Source: Prevotella sp.
GTDB taxonomy: Bacteria > Bacteroidota > Bacteroidia > Bacteroidales > Bacteroidaceae
Assembly: GCA_022732315.1 (NCBI GenBank)
Contig: JAIJUV010000011.1
Location: 1-35,296 of the forward strand
Length of the DNA stretch: 35,296 bases
Direction of reading: 5' to 3'
The position numbers and the translations under genes are program-made. Positions within the stretch are counted from its first letter, which is position 1. The number at the start of each line of letters is the position of its first letter. Under the pieces are notes generated by a model. The model was not told where the DNA came from. It saw nothing but the letters and a program-made list of their open reading frames with translations, and did no database searches. Positions 16,285 through 24,452 of this stretch are shown piece by piece.

Positions 16285-16755
16285 CTACACTTGCCTGATA
16301 CCTAACGAGCGAAGCCATTCCTGGACATCAAAAGACGGGCAGGCTTTCTTTGAATTCAACTCGTTATGTCCAACAATACGGATCTGAGGGAAGCGGCTAT
16401 GGAAGTTTCTCACATAATCGGCAAGAGCCTTCTTTTGCTCTAGGGTGCGAGTATCTAGCGGCTTACCGTCGTGCTTGCTCACACCTCCTGCATAGACAAC
16501 ATGCCGGCTCACGGCATTGAAGCCAGCAGCACCATTGGTAATCTCCCATGGGTCCACCTCTGCATCCTCGTTGTTATCCACCAGGCGCTCTATACTACCA
16601 TCCAGATGTACGAGATCAGTATAGCCCACCTGCTTCCATCCTCTGCCGCCCTTGGCTGGAGGATCGCAGTGCCAGTGCCGGATGTCGGCGGCTGTCACCT
16701 CCCGACCTTCCGGCGTGGCAGTACAGTGGATTACCAGATATTTCATTTTTGCCAT
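16285..16755 (-). CDS. N-acetylmuramoyl-L-alanine amidase (endolysin)
   Basis: 156 aa. Amidase_2/PGRP family: YLVIHCTATPEG at 6-17 holds zinc ligand His10; RHVVYAGG lies at 84-91; and GHNELNSKKACPSFDV at 129-144 holds His130, Lys136/137 and Cys139. This is the T7-lysozyme-like Zn set with the catalytic Lys. It cleaves the bond between MurNAc and L-Ala in peptidoglycan. There is no signal peptide, so release would need a holin. Length (~150 aa) is normal for a single-domain phage amidase. It sits between the capsid gene and the spanin-like genes, so the lysis cassette is embedded in the late operon. Confidence 0.92.
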   Translation of the reverse strand: MAKMKYLVIHCTATPEGREVTAADIRHWHCDPPAKGGRGWKQVGYTDLVHLDGSIERLVDNNEDAEVDPWEITNGAAGFNAVSRHVVYAGGVSKHDGKPLDTRTLEQKKALADYVRNFHSRFPQIRIVGHNELNSKKACPSFDVQEWLRSLGIRQV

Positions 16756-16758
16756 CGG

Positions 16759-17814
16759 TTAACCTGCGTTATAGCCTGAACGGATTACGCCGCCAGCGTC
16801 TTCCTTCTTAGGCAGACAGATGAAATAATGACGGTACGAGATGAGATTGCGCTGCTGCTGTGGATCGTTCTCAGCGGCGCTATAATACATCTTAGTGCTA
16901 CCAGTAGCCTTGAACACACGAGGCACGTAGAATGCGAACGAGCACTGGAACTCGCCAGTCTTAGGCGCTGCACCCAGCGCATTCTTCTTGCCTGCGGTGC
17001 TATAGGTAGGGTTGGCGCCGAACTCGTAGATATCGAAACCGTACAGCTTACCGACCTTGCCGTCATTGCGGTCAACGTTGTACTGCTCCTTGAAAGTCTG
17101 CTCCGTCTCGAGCAGGTCGTTCACGTGATCAGTACAGAGCACAAGTCGGCGGTTAGTTGGAGGAACACCCAGTTCATCAAGCTTTCGCTTCAGGTTCACC
17201 AGATCGTTCATACAGAGCTTAACTCGCTTGGTCGCAGGGTCCGTGGCGCCAGACGTTACCAATACAGGAGTCTTGGCGGTGTCCTCATTGGCACAGAGCG
17301 CATGGGCAGCCTTGGCATACTTGGTGTCATTGAGTGCGTTGGCGCAGCTCTCCTTGACACGAGCCATCTTGTCGTAACTCAGGGCGTACAATTCGTCATC
17401 GGTGACTGGAACAACCTTTGTCTGGAATTTATCGAGAGAGAAGGTCTTGTCTCCATCCTCGAGTTCCTGGATTTCGATAGGATATGTCTTGTTATTAACC
17501 AGCACCTGAGGATCCGCACCGACATCCACCATGTGGATTACGTCATTATCCACAATAGAACTCTGATCCGGCACACCTACAAGCCAGGAAGCATCCAGAT
17601 AGGCACGCAGAGCCCTGATAAGCTCGCCCGTCCACACTTCTTTAAGAACACCTGCATAAGCAGAACCCTTTGGCATAAACGTTCCTGCTGCGATAGCGAC
17701 AAGGGAAGCAACAGCTGCACCCCAGAATGGATTATATCCCAACAAGAGTGCAATGAGAGCACCCATAATTGCATTGAACAGCAATGCTGTAAATACTTTA
17801 ATCAACTTATTCAT
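16759..17814 (-). CDS. Major capsid protein with unusual hydrophobic N-terminus
   Basis: 351 aa. Residues ~60-351 look like an HK97-fold capsid protein: VLKEVWTGELIRALR, a middle region with PTNRRLVLCTDHVNDLLETE, then GKVGKLYGFDIYEFGANPTY. The protein follows the protease/scaffold gene, the expected order. The first ~50 residues are odd: two hydrophobic segments, ~5-27 (IKVFTALLFNAIMGALIALL) and ~30-47 (FWGAAVASLVAIAAGTFM), then PKGSAYAG. This could be a delta-like domain removed by the prohead protease, or a membrane-targeting leader. The capsid identity is well supported; the N-terminal function is unknown. Confidence 0.8.
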   Translation of the reverse strand: MNKLIKVFTALLFNAIMGALIALLLGYNPFWGAAVASLVAIAAGTFMPKGSAYAGVLKEVWTGELIRALRAYLDASWLVGVPDQSSIVDNDVIHMVDVGADPQVLVNNKTYPIEIQELEDGDKTFSLDKFQTKVVPVTDDELYALSYDKMARVKESCANALNDTKYAKAAHALCANEDTAKTPVLVTSGATDPATKRVKLCMNDLVNLKRKLDELGVPPTNRRLVLCTDHVNDLLETEQTFKEQYNVDRNDGKVGKLYGFDIYEFGANPTYSTAGKKNALGAAPKTGEFQCSFAFYVPRVFKATGSTKMYYSAAENDPQQQRNLISYRHYFICLPKKEDAGGVIRSGYNAG

Positions 17815-17845
17815 AATTATAAAATATTTTTATGTTACCTTGAAA

Positions 17846-18838
17846 TTAAGCTGGTTCGAATCCGTACTCAGCCTTGTAGAGGCGAACGAACTCATCAGGA
17901 TGATTGTCGTGCAGATCCATCATTTTGCCGGATGGAACGGCACTCAGCTTCTCATACTTGGAGAAGTCAGTTTCCTCTGCCACAATCTGACCTGTACTGG
18001 TACGGTGCAACTGTACGGAGAGCTTGCCCTGTGGCTGCATGGCCGACAAGGTCAGCTTCAAGGTGTCGATACCAACCTTTTTGCCAAGCTCAACAAAATG
18101 GTCCTTCATACCGGCATCGATACGTTTCTCACTTACAGCCTGATCCACAGCGGCAGTAATACCAGCAAGAGCAAGTGTCTCCTGCGCCGCCTTCAACTCA
18201 TCAACCTGCTTCTGGAGCGCTGCCGCACCATCAGCCTTCAACTTCAACTCACTAACCTTCTGCAAGACGGTAGCTTCGTCAGCTGTTTCGCTAAGCCCCA
18301 GCTGAAGGGCTAAAGTTTTCAATTCCATTTCTACTTCTTTTTTAAGAGGATTAATATTACTATTTAACAAAGGCAGGAAAGCACTTCCGTTCTCTTCGCC
18401 TTTCATCAACGGCAACTGTTCTCCATCCGGAGAGTATAACACAATGGCGTTATCATTACCACCGATATCAACGGCACTCACCTCGAAGAGGCGGCTCTTG
18501 GTAATTGTCTGCGCAGTCTGTCCTTCCAGCACAAGACTCTTATCATCGGAAGTCTCCAGGATCTGCAAGTTGGCGCTTACCATGCGCATCGACCCGAACT
18601 CATACTGTTTCTTCAGTCGCTGGCTCAGCTCAGTGGCTCCGTCAAACTCGATTTCTCCAGTCAGCTCTCCGTTTTCCACCTTCAGGTTCTTCACCAGCCC
18701 GACTACACCTTGACTGCGGTCATGCATATACAGTAATACAGGATTGCGCTCGTACTGTGTCAGGTCAATACCTGATGTAATGATGCGCGTACCATAGCAG
18801 TTCACGCTCTCATCGCTAATTCTAACTTTCTTTCCCAT
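17846..18838 (-). CDS. Prohead protease fused to scaffold (Mu gpI/Z-like)
   Basis: 330 aa from the ATG at 18838, which lies just downstream of the predicted transcription start (~18859); a TTG at 18868 would be upstream of it and is rejected. Residues 1-~140 look like a U35/S78 protease: GIDLTQYERNPVLLYMHD (His39) and FGSMRMVSANLQI (Ser83/Ser88). Residues ~170-260 are a Lys/Ala/Glu coiled coil (LQKQVDELKAAQETL) that suits scaffold function. An internal in-frame ATG at 18328 (MELKTLALQLG) could give a separate 160-aa scaffold, as Mu Z arises inside I. It precedes the capsid gene. Confidence 0.8.
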   Translation of the reverse strand: MGKKVRISDESVNCYGTRIITSGIDLTQYERNPVLLYMHDRSQGVVGLVKNLKVENGELTGEIEFDGATELSQRLKKQYEFGSMRMVSANLQILETSDDKSLVLEGQTAQTITKSRLFEVSAVDIGGNDNAIVLYSPDGEQLPLMKGEENGSAFLPLLNSNINPLKKEVEMELKTLALQLGLSETADEATVLQKVSELKLKADGAAALQKQVDELKAAQETLALAGITAAVDQAVSEKRIDAGMKDHFVELGKKVGIDTLKLTLSAMQPQGKLSVQLHRTSTGQIVAEETDFSKYEKLSAVPSGKMMDLHDNHPDEFVRLYKAEYGFEPA

Positions 18839-18865
18839 TTGCGATTCGTTTTTGAATTTCGACTG

Positions 18866-18897
18866 CAATATTACAAACTTTCCACGAACCCTCCAAA
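18866..18897 (-). promoter_or_regulatory. Leftward late promoter (capsid-lysis-tail operon)
   Basis: Read on the minus strand: TTTG (18897-18894), 20 bases, TAATATTG (18873-18866), one mismatch from TAnnTTTG. Transcription would begin near 18859, giving a ~20-base leader to the protease ATG at 18838. It is the only good promoter seen for the long minus-strand late operon. Confidence 0.65.
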
Positions 18898-18902
18898 AAA
18901 CG

Positions 18903-18941
18903 CTGCAATCGCTTCATAAAGGTATGCAATCATTTCATACT
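18903..18941 (+). repeat. Two phased direct repeats between divergent late promoters
   Basis: TGCAATCGCTTCATA and TGCAATCATTTCATA match at 13 of 15 positions and are offset by 21 bases, about two helical turns. They lie between the -33 boxes of the leftward (18894-18897) and rightward (18944-18947) promoters. This is a fitting place for a shared late activator. Confidence 0.6.
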
Positions 18942-18943
18942 TT

Positions 18944-18975
18944 TTTGGCAGACTCCCTAAAAAATGCCAATTTTG
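18944..18975 (+). promoter_or_regulatory. Rightward late promoter (packaging and head operon)
   Basis: TTTG (18944-18947), 20 bases, CAATTTTG (18968-18975), one mismatch from TAnnTTTG. The predicted start is near 18982, leaving ~48 bases of leader before the ATG at 19030. The weak first base of the -7 box in both late promoters fits a need for an activator. Confidence 0.6.
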
Positions 18976-19029
18976 CAGTGGGTTTCAACATAGCCCGCCA
19001 TTTTATTCACATTAAAACACTGTTATAAC

Positions 19030-19509
19030 ATGACAAAAGCAGAATTAGAAAAGAAGAAAAAGCTCGCCAGAACATTATATATGGCAGGCAAGGATCAGAA
19101 CGAGATAGCAGACCAGATAGACATCTCCCGTCAGACTCTCTCTAAATGGGCCAACCAGGAAGGATGGAAGGAGCAGCGGGCTGCCACAAGCGTGACCCGC
19201 CCGGAGCTGGTAAACAAGCTGCTACATAGCATCGACACCCTCATTACCGATGTCAATGCTTCCGGTGACGCTGCGAAGATTGCCGGACTGGGTGACAAGC
19301 TTGCTAAAATGTCAGCCGTTATAGAGAAGCTTGACAAGAAGGCTAACGTAGTAGATGCCATCGAGGTATTCATGGCATTCAGCAAATGGATGCAGTTCCG
19401 GGCACAGAACGACCCGAATATCACACCGGAACTCCTCAAGACATTTAATTATTACCAGGATCTCTTCATCTCCGACAAGATGCAGAACGGTTTTTCCTGC
19501 GATCTTTAA
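19030..19509 (+). CDS. Small terminase subunit-like HTH protein
   Basis: 159 aa. The N-terminal HTH at ~15-45 (YMAGKDQNEIADQIDISRQTLSKWANQEGW region) recognises DNA. The rest is helical (DAAKIAGLGDKLAKMSAVIE). A small HTH protein directly upstream of the large terminase, first in the rightward late operon, fits the packaging-initiation subunit (Mu gp27-type position). It should bind the phage end and recruit the large terminase. Transposable phages package by headful starting near one phage end, so a pac-like recognition is expected. Confidence 0.75.
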   Translation: MTKAELEKKKKLARTLYMAGKDQNEIADQIDISRQTLSKWANQEGWKEQRAATSVTRPELVNKLLHSIDTLITDVNASGDAAKIAGLGDKLAKMSAVIEKLDKKANVVDAIEVFMAFSKWMQFRAQNDPNITPELLKTFNYYQDLFISDKMQNGFSCDL

Positions 19510-19521
19510 TACATATACATA

Positions 19522-21087
19522 ATGGCAACACTAGCAGAAAAGAAAAAGGCCATAGAGGAATGGAAGGAGCACTGCAAGCAGATTGCGGCGCTCACAGATA
19601 CATCGCTCATGGCTCCAGAAGGCAAGAGCGAGAAGGAAGCTCGCATCCACAGGCTACAGCAGAACTATGCTGCTTTCTGCGAGTATTACTTTCCTCACTT
19701 CCTGCAACTCAAGGACAAGACTACCGGAAAGGTGATCCGTACCATCCATAATGCGCCATTCCACAACCAGGCGGCAAGCAAGGTCAAGCGCACCGCTAAC
19801 CTGAAGGCTGTATTCATGTGGCCGCGCGGTCATGCCAAGAGTACCCACATGGATGTATTCACACCCTTGTGGCTCATGTTCCAGCCGCTACGCCTGATAA
19901 ACTTCATGGTGGTAGTCGGCAAGAGTGAAGATGCCGCCTGCCGCCTCCTTGGTGACATCCAGGCAGAACTGGAGTACAACGACCGCCTCAAGCGTGACTT
20001 CGGAGAACAGAAGCCTGCCGGAGGAGACTGGACCGACGGAGAATTCAAGGCGAACTGCGGCGTCAAGTTCCTGGCATGCGGTCGTGGTCAGAGCCCCCGA
20101 GGTCTCCGTGACAGGGAAGCCCGCCCTGATTACATCGTCATCGATGACCTTGATGATGATGAACTCTGCAAGAACGAGAAGCGTGTACGTGAGCTTACAT
20201 CTTGGGTAAAGTCTGCCCTCTTCGGTTCTCTTGATGTAGGCCGTGGTCGTTTCATCATGGTCGGCAACCTGATTTCCAAGAATTCCGTACTCTACAACAT
20301 CGCCAATACCAAAGGTGTTTTCTTGAGTAAGGTGTATGCCGTAGATAAGAACGGTGATCCGGTATGGAAGGAGAAATGGACACGGGAGGAAGTGGATGCC
20401 TATCGGGAATTCGTCGGTTACAGGGATTGGAATAAGGAGATGATGCACAACCCCATCATCGACGGTTCTATCTTCCGTCACGAATGGATCAAATACAAGC
20501 GCATGCCTAAGCTTACCAGGTATGACGCCCTAGTCTGCTACACGGACCCATCCTGGAAATCCACGACTGCCAACGACTATAAGGCGTGCAGGCTCTGGGG
20601 TAAGCTGGGCAGCGAACTTCATCTCATAGACTGTTTCGTGCGCCAGGCTACTACCGGAGAGATGGTAAGATGGCAATACAACCTCTACGAAAGAGCCATG
20701 GAGCAGGGAGCCAGTATCCAGTTCTATATGGAGTCAAATCTGATGCAGGACACGGCTCTCGACGAATTCTATAAGGAAGGAGAACTCCGGGGCTATCAGC
20801 TTCCGATATCTGCTGACAACCGGAAAAAGCCCGATAAGCTACAGCGTATCGAGAGCGTCGCCCCTTTATGGGAACGAGGACTGGTATTCTATAACGAGAG
20901 TCTTAAAGACTCTGAGGATATGCAGGTAGGTATCGAGCAGACATTAGCCCTGGAACACGGAAGCAGAGCACACGACGATGCTCCGGATGCAGACGAGGGA
21001 GCCATCTTCATCCTTCAGCGACAAGGACGCGTCGATGCTTTTGAGCCGCGCATAGGCAAGCGGAGACCTCCGAAAAATGGTTGGTAA
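19522..21087 (+). CDS. Large terminase subunit (Mu gp28-like)
   Basis: 521 aa. ATPase domain: Walker-A-like MWPRGHAKST at 99-108 and Walker B YIVIDDLDDDE from 204 with acidic residues. The C-terminal RNase-H-like nuclease begins near YTDPSWKSTTANDYKA (~345), whose Asp is a likely metal ligand, with further acidic residues in HDDAPDADEGA near the end. It translocates DNA into the prohead with ATP and cuts at headful. It lies 12 bases after the small subunit and before the DUF1320 and portal genes. Length is normal for the family. Confidence 0.93.
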   Translation: MATLAEKKKAIEEWKEHCKQIAALTDTSLMAPEGKSEKEARIHRLQQNYAAFCEYYFPHFLQLKDKTTGKVIRTIHNAPFHNQAASKVKRTANLKAVFMWPRGHAKSTHMDVFTPLWLMFQPLRLINFMVVVGKSEDAACRLLGDIQAELEYNDRLKRDFGEQKPAGGDWTDGEFKANCGVKFLACGRGQSPRGLRDREARPDYIVIDDLDDDELCKNEKRVRELTSWVKSALFGSLDVGRGRFIMVGNLISKNSVLYNIANTKGVFLSKVYAVDKNGDPVWKEKWTREEVDAYREFVGYRDWNKEMMHNPIIDGSIFRHEWIKYKRMPKLTRYDALVCYTDPSWKSTTANDYKACRLWGKLGSELHLIDCFVRQATTGEMVRWQYNLYERAMEQGASIQFYMESNLMQDTALDEFYKEGELRGYQLPISADNRKKPDKLQRIESVAPLWERGLVFYNESLKDSEDMQVGIEQTLALEHGSRAHDDAPDADEGAIFILQRQGRVDAFEPRIGKRRPPKNGW

Positions 21088-21103
21088 TTAAAAAGTAGTT
21101 TAT

Positions 21104-21523
21104 ATGTTTATTACTCAAGAAGATTTCAAGGTGGTGGCTTCTGAAGCCGCACTCAAGGTCATCACCCAGGCAGACGACGCTAACGCCGACAATGCCATTC
21201 TGGAAGCGGTGGAAGAGATAGTAGGCTATCTCCGTCCTAAATATGACTGCGACAAGGTCTTCTCCGCCATAGGAAATGACCGCAACCGACAGATAGTGAT
21301 GTATGCGGCGGATATTGCTCTCTATAATATGATAGCAGCACAACCGCAGAGAATGGGCAGTGATGTGCGCAAGGAACGCTACGAACGTGCCATCAAGTGG
21401 CTAGAGGGAGTTGCGGCTGGCAAAATTGTCCCGGACTTGCCGATAGCCACTGACGAGGCTACAGGTGAGGCTAACACTAATGGCGTTAAGTGGGGGAACG
21501 GCCCTAACCGCCACTCCTGGTAA
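21104..21523 (+). CDS. DUF1320 head-tail connector protein (Mu gp36-like)
   Basis: 139 aa. It starts MFITQEDFKVVASEAALKVI; the helical core is VEEIVGYLRPKYDCDKVF, then NRQIVMYAADIALYNMIAA. This is the DUF1320/gp36 pattern, in which a small helical protein sits at the head-tail interface. The C-terminus (GVKWGNGPNRHSW) matches the family's typical ending with a Trp. In Mu, gp36 lies after the capsid gene; here it lies between terminase and portal, so the head genes are rearranged. It was probably recruited to the portal ring as an adaptor. Confidence 0.8.
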   Translation: MFITQEDFKVVASEAALKVITQADDANADNAILEAVEEIVGYLRPKYDCDKVFSAIGNDRNRQIVMYAADIALYNMIAAQPQRMGSDVRKERYERAIKWLEGVAAGKIVPDLPIATDEATGEANTNGVKWGNGPNRHSW

Positions 21524-21559
21524 TCCGTATTCAAGTTTAATATTCAAAAATAAAGCAAG

Positions 21560-22846
21560 ATGAATCTATTTGACAAGACATTACAGGGCATCTACGACAT
21601 CCGGCGTGCCGTCAAGGGTGAGCCACGGATGCTGCATACCAAGTTCGGAGACATCATCCTCGCCGACAAGGCAATCCGAAGAAATGCCCAACATATCATA
21701 TCCAAGCTTCAGCGCACTACCGAAGCTCTTACCAAGAGTGATATCCAGAAATGGCGCAAAGCTTGGCAGCAGGCTATCAGCGTAGAAAGTCCTAACAGAC
21801 AGATGCTCTATGACATCTACAGAGATACCGCTACGGATGCCCACATTACCGGATGTATTGGCCAGCGCACAGGATTCGTCCTTTCCAAGTCTTTCAATAT
21901 CGAAGATAAAAGCGGCAAGCCTTACGATGAGCTCAAGCATTATTTCGACCAGGAATGGTTCTATGAACTCTGCCGCCTCATTCTTGATTCTATCTATTAC
22001 GGGCATTCCCTGATAGAACTGGGAGATATCAGGAAGGATGGAGACGGATGTCCCTGCTACTCGGAAGTAAAGCTTATCGACCGTAAATTCGTAATTCCGG
22101 AACATCATCGTGTAGTTACAGACCTCGGACAGGATTGGACTACGGGAATAGACTATAGGGAGCCGGAATGGTACAACAACCTTATCGAGGCAGGAAAGCC
22201 CGACGACCTCGGTCTCTATCTCAAGGCTGCACTCCACGCCATCCCGAAAAAGAACGTTCTCGCAGCATGGGATGTCTTCAGCGAGGTTTTCGGAATGCCT
22301 ATGCGAGTAGCCAAGACTGCTTCCAGAGATAAGGCAGACCAGCAGCGCATCGAAGAAATGCTCAAGGGCATGGATATCGCTCCATGGGCATTATTCCCCG
22401 AAGGAACGGATATCCAAATCATCGAAAGCACCAAGAGCGATGCGTTCAACGTCTATGACAAGCGTGTGGATCGTTCCAACAGCGAAATCTCCAAGCTTAT
22501 CATCGGGCAGACAATGACTATCGAGGATGGCAGCTCCTTATCCCAGAGCCAGACTCACCTCAAAGTGTTTGAAAACCTGGTCGAGAGCGATGCGAAGATG
22601 CTGGCAAGCATTATCAATAATCAGCTCATACCCCGTATGATCCGCCACGGATATCCGCTTAAAGGCTATCATTTTTCATGGGATGAAAGCGTTGATTATA
22701 CACCGGAACAGCAGATGGAATATGAGAAAATGATCTCCGACCGTTACGAAGTGGATCCTAAGTATTTCGCAGACAAATACAACATGCCTGTAGGCGAACG
22801 CATACAGCAGCCTGGACTGCAGCTCTCCAGACCTTTTTTCGACTAA
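21560..22846 (+). CDS. Portal protein (DUF935, Mu gp29-like)
   Basis: 428 aa. DUF935 features: YDIYRDTATDAHITGCIGQR (~90), SIYYGHSLIELGDI (~140), DLGLYLKAALHAIPKKNVL, then EVFGMPMRVAKTASRDKADQ (~245) and IGQTMTIEDGSSLSQSQTHL (~315). The protein should form the dodecameric portal at the special vertex and act as the DNA channel and tail docking site. The order terminase, DUF1320, portal, MuF on one strand is close to Mu. The final ~20 residues (VGERIQQPGLQLSRPFFD) also fit the family. Confidence 0.92.
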   Translation: MNLFDKTLQGIYDIRRAVKGEPRMLHTKFGDIILADKAIRRNAQHIISKLQRTTEALTKSDIQKWRKAWQQAISVESPNRQMLYDIYRDTATDAHITGCIGQRTGFVLSKSFNIEDKSGKPYDELKHYFDQEWFYELCRLILDSIYYGHSLIELGDIRKDGDGCPCYSEVKLIDRKFVIPEHHRVVTDLGQDWTTGIDYREPEWYNNLIEAGKPDDLGLYLKAALHAIPKKNVLAAWDVFSEVFGMPMRVAKTASRDKADQQRIEEMLKGMDIAPWALFPEGTDIQIIESTKSDAFNVYDKRVDRSNSEISKLIIGQTMTIEDGSSLSQSQTHLKVFENLVESDAKMLASIINNQLIPRMIRHGYPLKGYHFSWDESVDYTPEQQMEYEKMISDRYEVDPKYFADKYNMPVGERIQQPGLQLSRPFFD

Positions 22847-22899
22847 GCCCCGATGACTACAAGGGGCTACACAGCCGATACGAATCCATCATTGGTAAA

Positions 22900-24159
22900 A
22901 TGAATATCCAACTCACATCAGCCGACGAGAAAAAACTGAGATACCAGGAAATATCCTCCAGTTTCGACAAGCTGATGAAAGCGCTCTTCCGTCAACACGG
23001 CGCACACCTGGATATCAATATTCTGTCAAGCAACGAGGCCATGGATTTTATCCAGGAACATACCGATATCCTGGACTCCAGTTTCGAGAAGGTGGAAATG
23101 ACCGAAAAGATGCGAGAGCGGTTAACCCGCTCCAACTATATCTTCTCCGGCATGAAAACCTTTCACGAGCTCAACGAGGCATTCCCTAGCTTGCTTGATG
23201 AGAATGGAGATAGAAAGCCGTTCGAACGTTTTTTAAATGATGTACGGAAGATTAACGAGACTTACAACAGGAACTATCTTCGGGCAGAATACGGCTTCGT
23301 GCAGTCTTCTGCTACCATGGCTGCCAAATGGGAACGCTTTGCCGAGGATGGTGACGAATACTATCTTCAGTACAGAACAGCCCATGATGACAAGGTACGA
23401 CCAGAGCATGCTGCTCTCGATAGAGTAACACTACCGATGAGTGACCCTTTCTGGGAGAGCTACTACCCTCCAAATGGATGGAACTGCCGCTGCACGGTGG
23501 TCCAGGTTCTCAAATGGAAGTATGATGCCACGCCTCATGGTGAAGCGATGGACAGAGGAAAAGATGCCTTAGACGGAGAGCGCTTTAATATTTTCCGGTT
23601 CAATAGCGGAAAGCAGGGCAAGGCGGTTCCTGACTACAATCCTTACACCATCAAGAAGTGTAATAGCTGCGATGTAGCGAAAGGTAAGAACGTCAGTTTG
23701 GCACTTCCGGACAATCAGTTGTGCGAAGCATGCAGAAGGCTACACAAATGCGCTATGAACACTGAGGCATCACGGCTCTGTACCGAGAAGAAAGGTTATA
23801 TAAAAGAGTCCACCAACTTCACAAAGTCTTCCAATTCCTTGCAAACAGGAAAGTATTTTCAGACCAGAGACTCTCTAGAACTTGGTCTCAAGCATGCCCG
23901 TACGATAGAAGAAATCAACGCCTTCAAGTGGATAGCTAGCCATCTGGACCAACTCTCTTTCATACGTTTCAGCCCACTGGGAGAAGTAAAGGATATGACA
24001 TCCGAAAAAGACATCAAGAATGTAGAAAAGAAGAGAAAAAGAGGCGCCACTGGTTACAATGAGTACGAGATACATATTGACGGCGAAGTCTGGAAGCTGA
24101 AAACAGAAATAAGGAAAAATAGTAGGGAAACACTCTACATAGCATTCAAAAAGAAATAA
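22900..24159 (+). CDS. MuF minor head protein with C-terminal zinc-knuckle and toxin-like domain
   Basis: 419 aa from the ATG at 22900. Residues ~130-205 are the MuF (gp30/F) core: RTAHDDKVRPEHAALD (159-174), then SDPFWESYYPPNGWNCRC (181-198). Unlike plain Mu F, about 165 residues follow. First is a Cys cluster, C254, C257, C275, C278, C284, C294 (a probable zinc site). Then comes a linker and an alpha/beta module, ~325-419 (LELGLKHARTIEEINAFKWI, GYNEYEIHIDGEVWKLKTEI, ETLYIAFKKK). The last resembles the BECR-fold (RelE/colicin-like) RNase domains fused to MuF in other phages. The protein could ride in the head and act in the new host. No immunity gene follows; a terminator does. Confidence 0.8.
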   Translation: MNIQLTSADEKKLRYQEISSSFDKLMKALFRQHGAHLDINILSSNEAMDFIQEHTDILDSSFEKVEMTEKMRERLTRSNYIFSGMKTFHELNEAFPSLLDENGDRKPFERFLNDVRKINETYNRNYLRAEYGFVQSSATMAAKWERFAEDGDEYYLQYRTAHDDKVRPEHAALDRVTLPMSDPFWESYYPPNGWNCRCTVVQVLKWKYDATPHGEAMDRGKDALDGERFNIFRFNSGKQGKAVPDYNPYTIKKCNSCDVAKGKNVSLALPDNQLCEACRRLHKCAMNTEASRLCTEKKGYIKESTNFTKSSNSLQTGKYFQTRDSLELGLKHARTIEEINAFKWIASHLDQLSFIRFSPLGEVKDMTSEKDIKNVEKKRKRGATGYNEYEIHIDGEVWKLKTEIRKNSRETLYIAFKKK

Positions 24160-24211
24160 CCCCAGCGTTTCCTGCGGTCCTTCACATGGGCCATTAGGAA
24201 ACACCAGGGTT
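24158..24211 (+). repeat. Large imperfect inverted repeat after the MuF gene
   Basis: Two 16-base arms (24158-24173 and 24196-24211) pair at 13 of 16 positions around a 22-base loop. The left arm begins in the MuF stop codon. There is no T-run after it, so it is more likely a processing or pausing hairpin than an intrinsic terminator. Confidence 0.5.
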
Positions 24212-24270
24212 ATCCGGATGCAAAGATACAACAAATATTTTAAACAAGCAAGAAAATGAGAAAAAAAATC

Positions 24271-24305
24271 AAAATGGCGAGTGTCATCACGACACCCGCC
24301 ATTTT
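24271..24305. terminator. Bidirectional terminator between converging operons
   Basis: Arms AAAATGGCGAGTGTC and GACACCCGCCATTTT pair with one mismatch around loop ATCAC. On the minus strand the hairpin runs into eight T's; on the plus strand it is followed by ATTTTCTTTT. It separates the rightward head operon from the leftward early/middle operon. The remaining 24306-24452 is AT-rich with no gene seen. Confidence 0.85.
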
Positions 24306-24452
24306 CTTTTAAGTTTACAAAAAACATTTTTAATACTAGATCGCTCGTTTTCGTATATAAGCGCCTAAAAACATAATAAAAAATAAATTAACAACATAAA
24401 TTCCTATAACTTACAGAACCTAATATAATAGTATATATGATTTGAAAGAAAC

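Noticed and set aside
16828..18159. 443-codon open frame on the plus strand
   Set aside because: It lies antisense to the capsid and protease genes, has a long unlikely composition and crosses real promoter-less coding sequence; a shadow frame.
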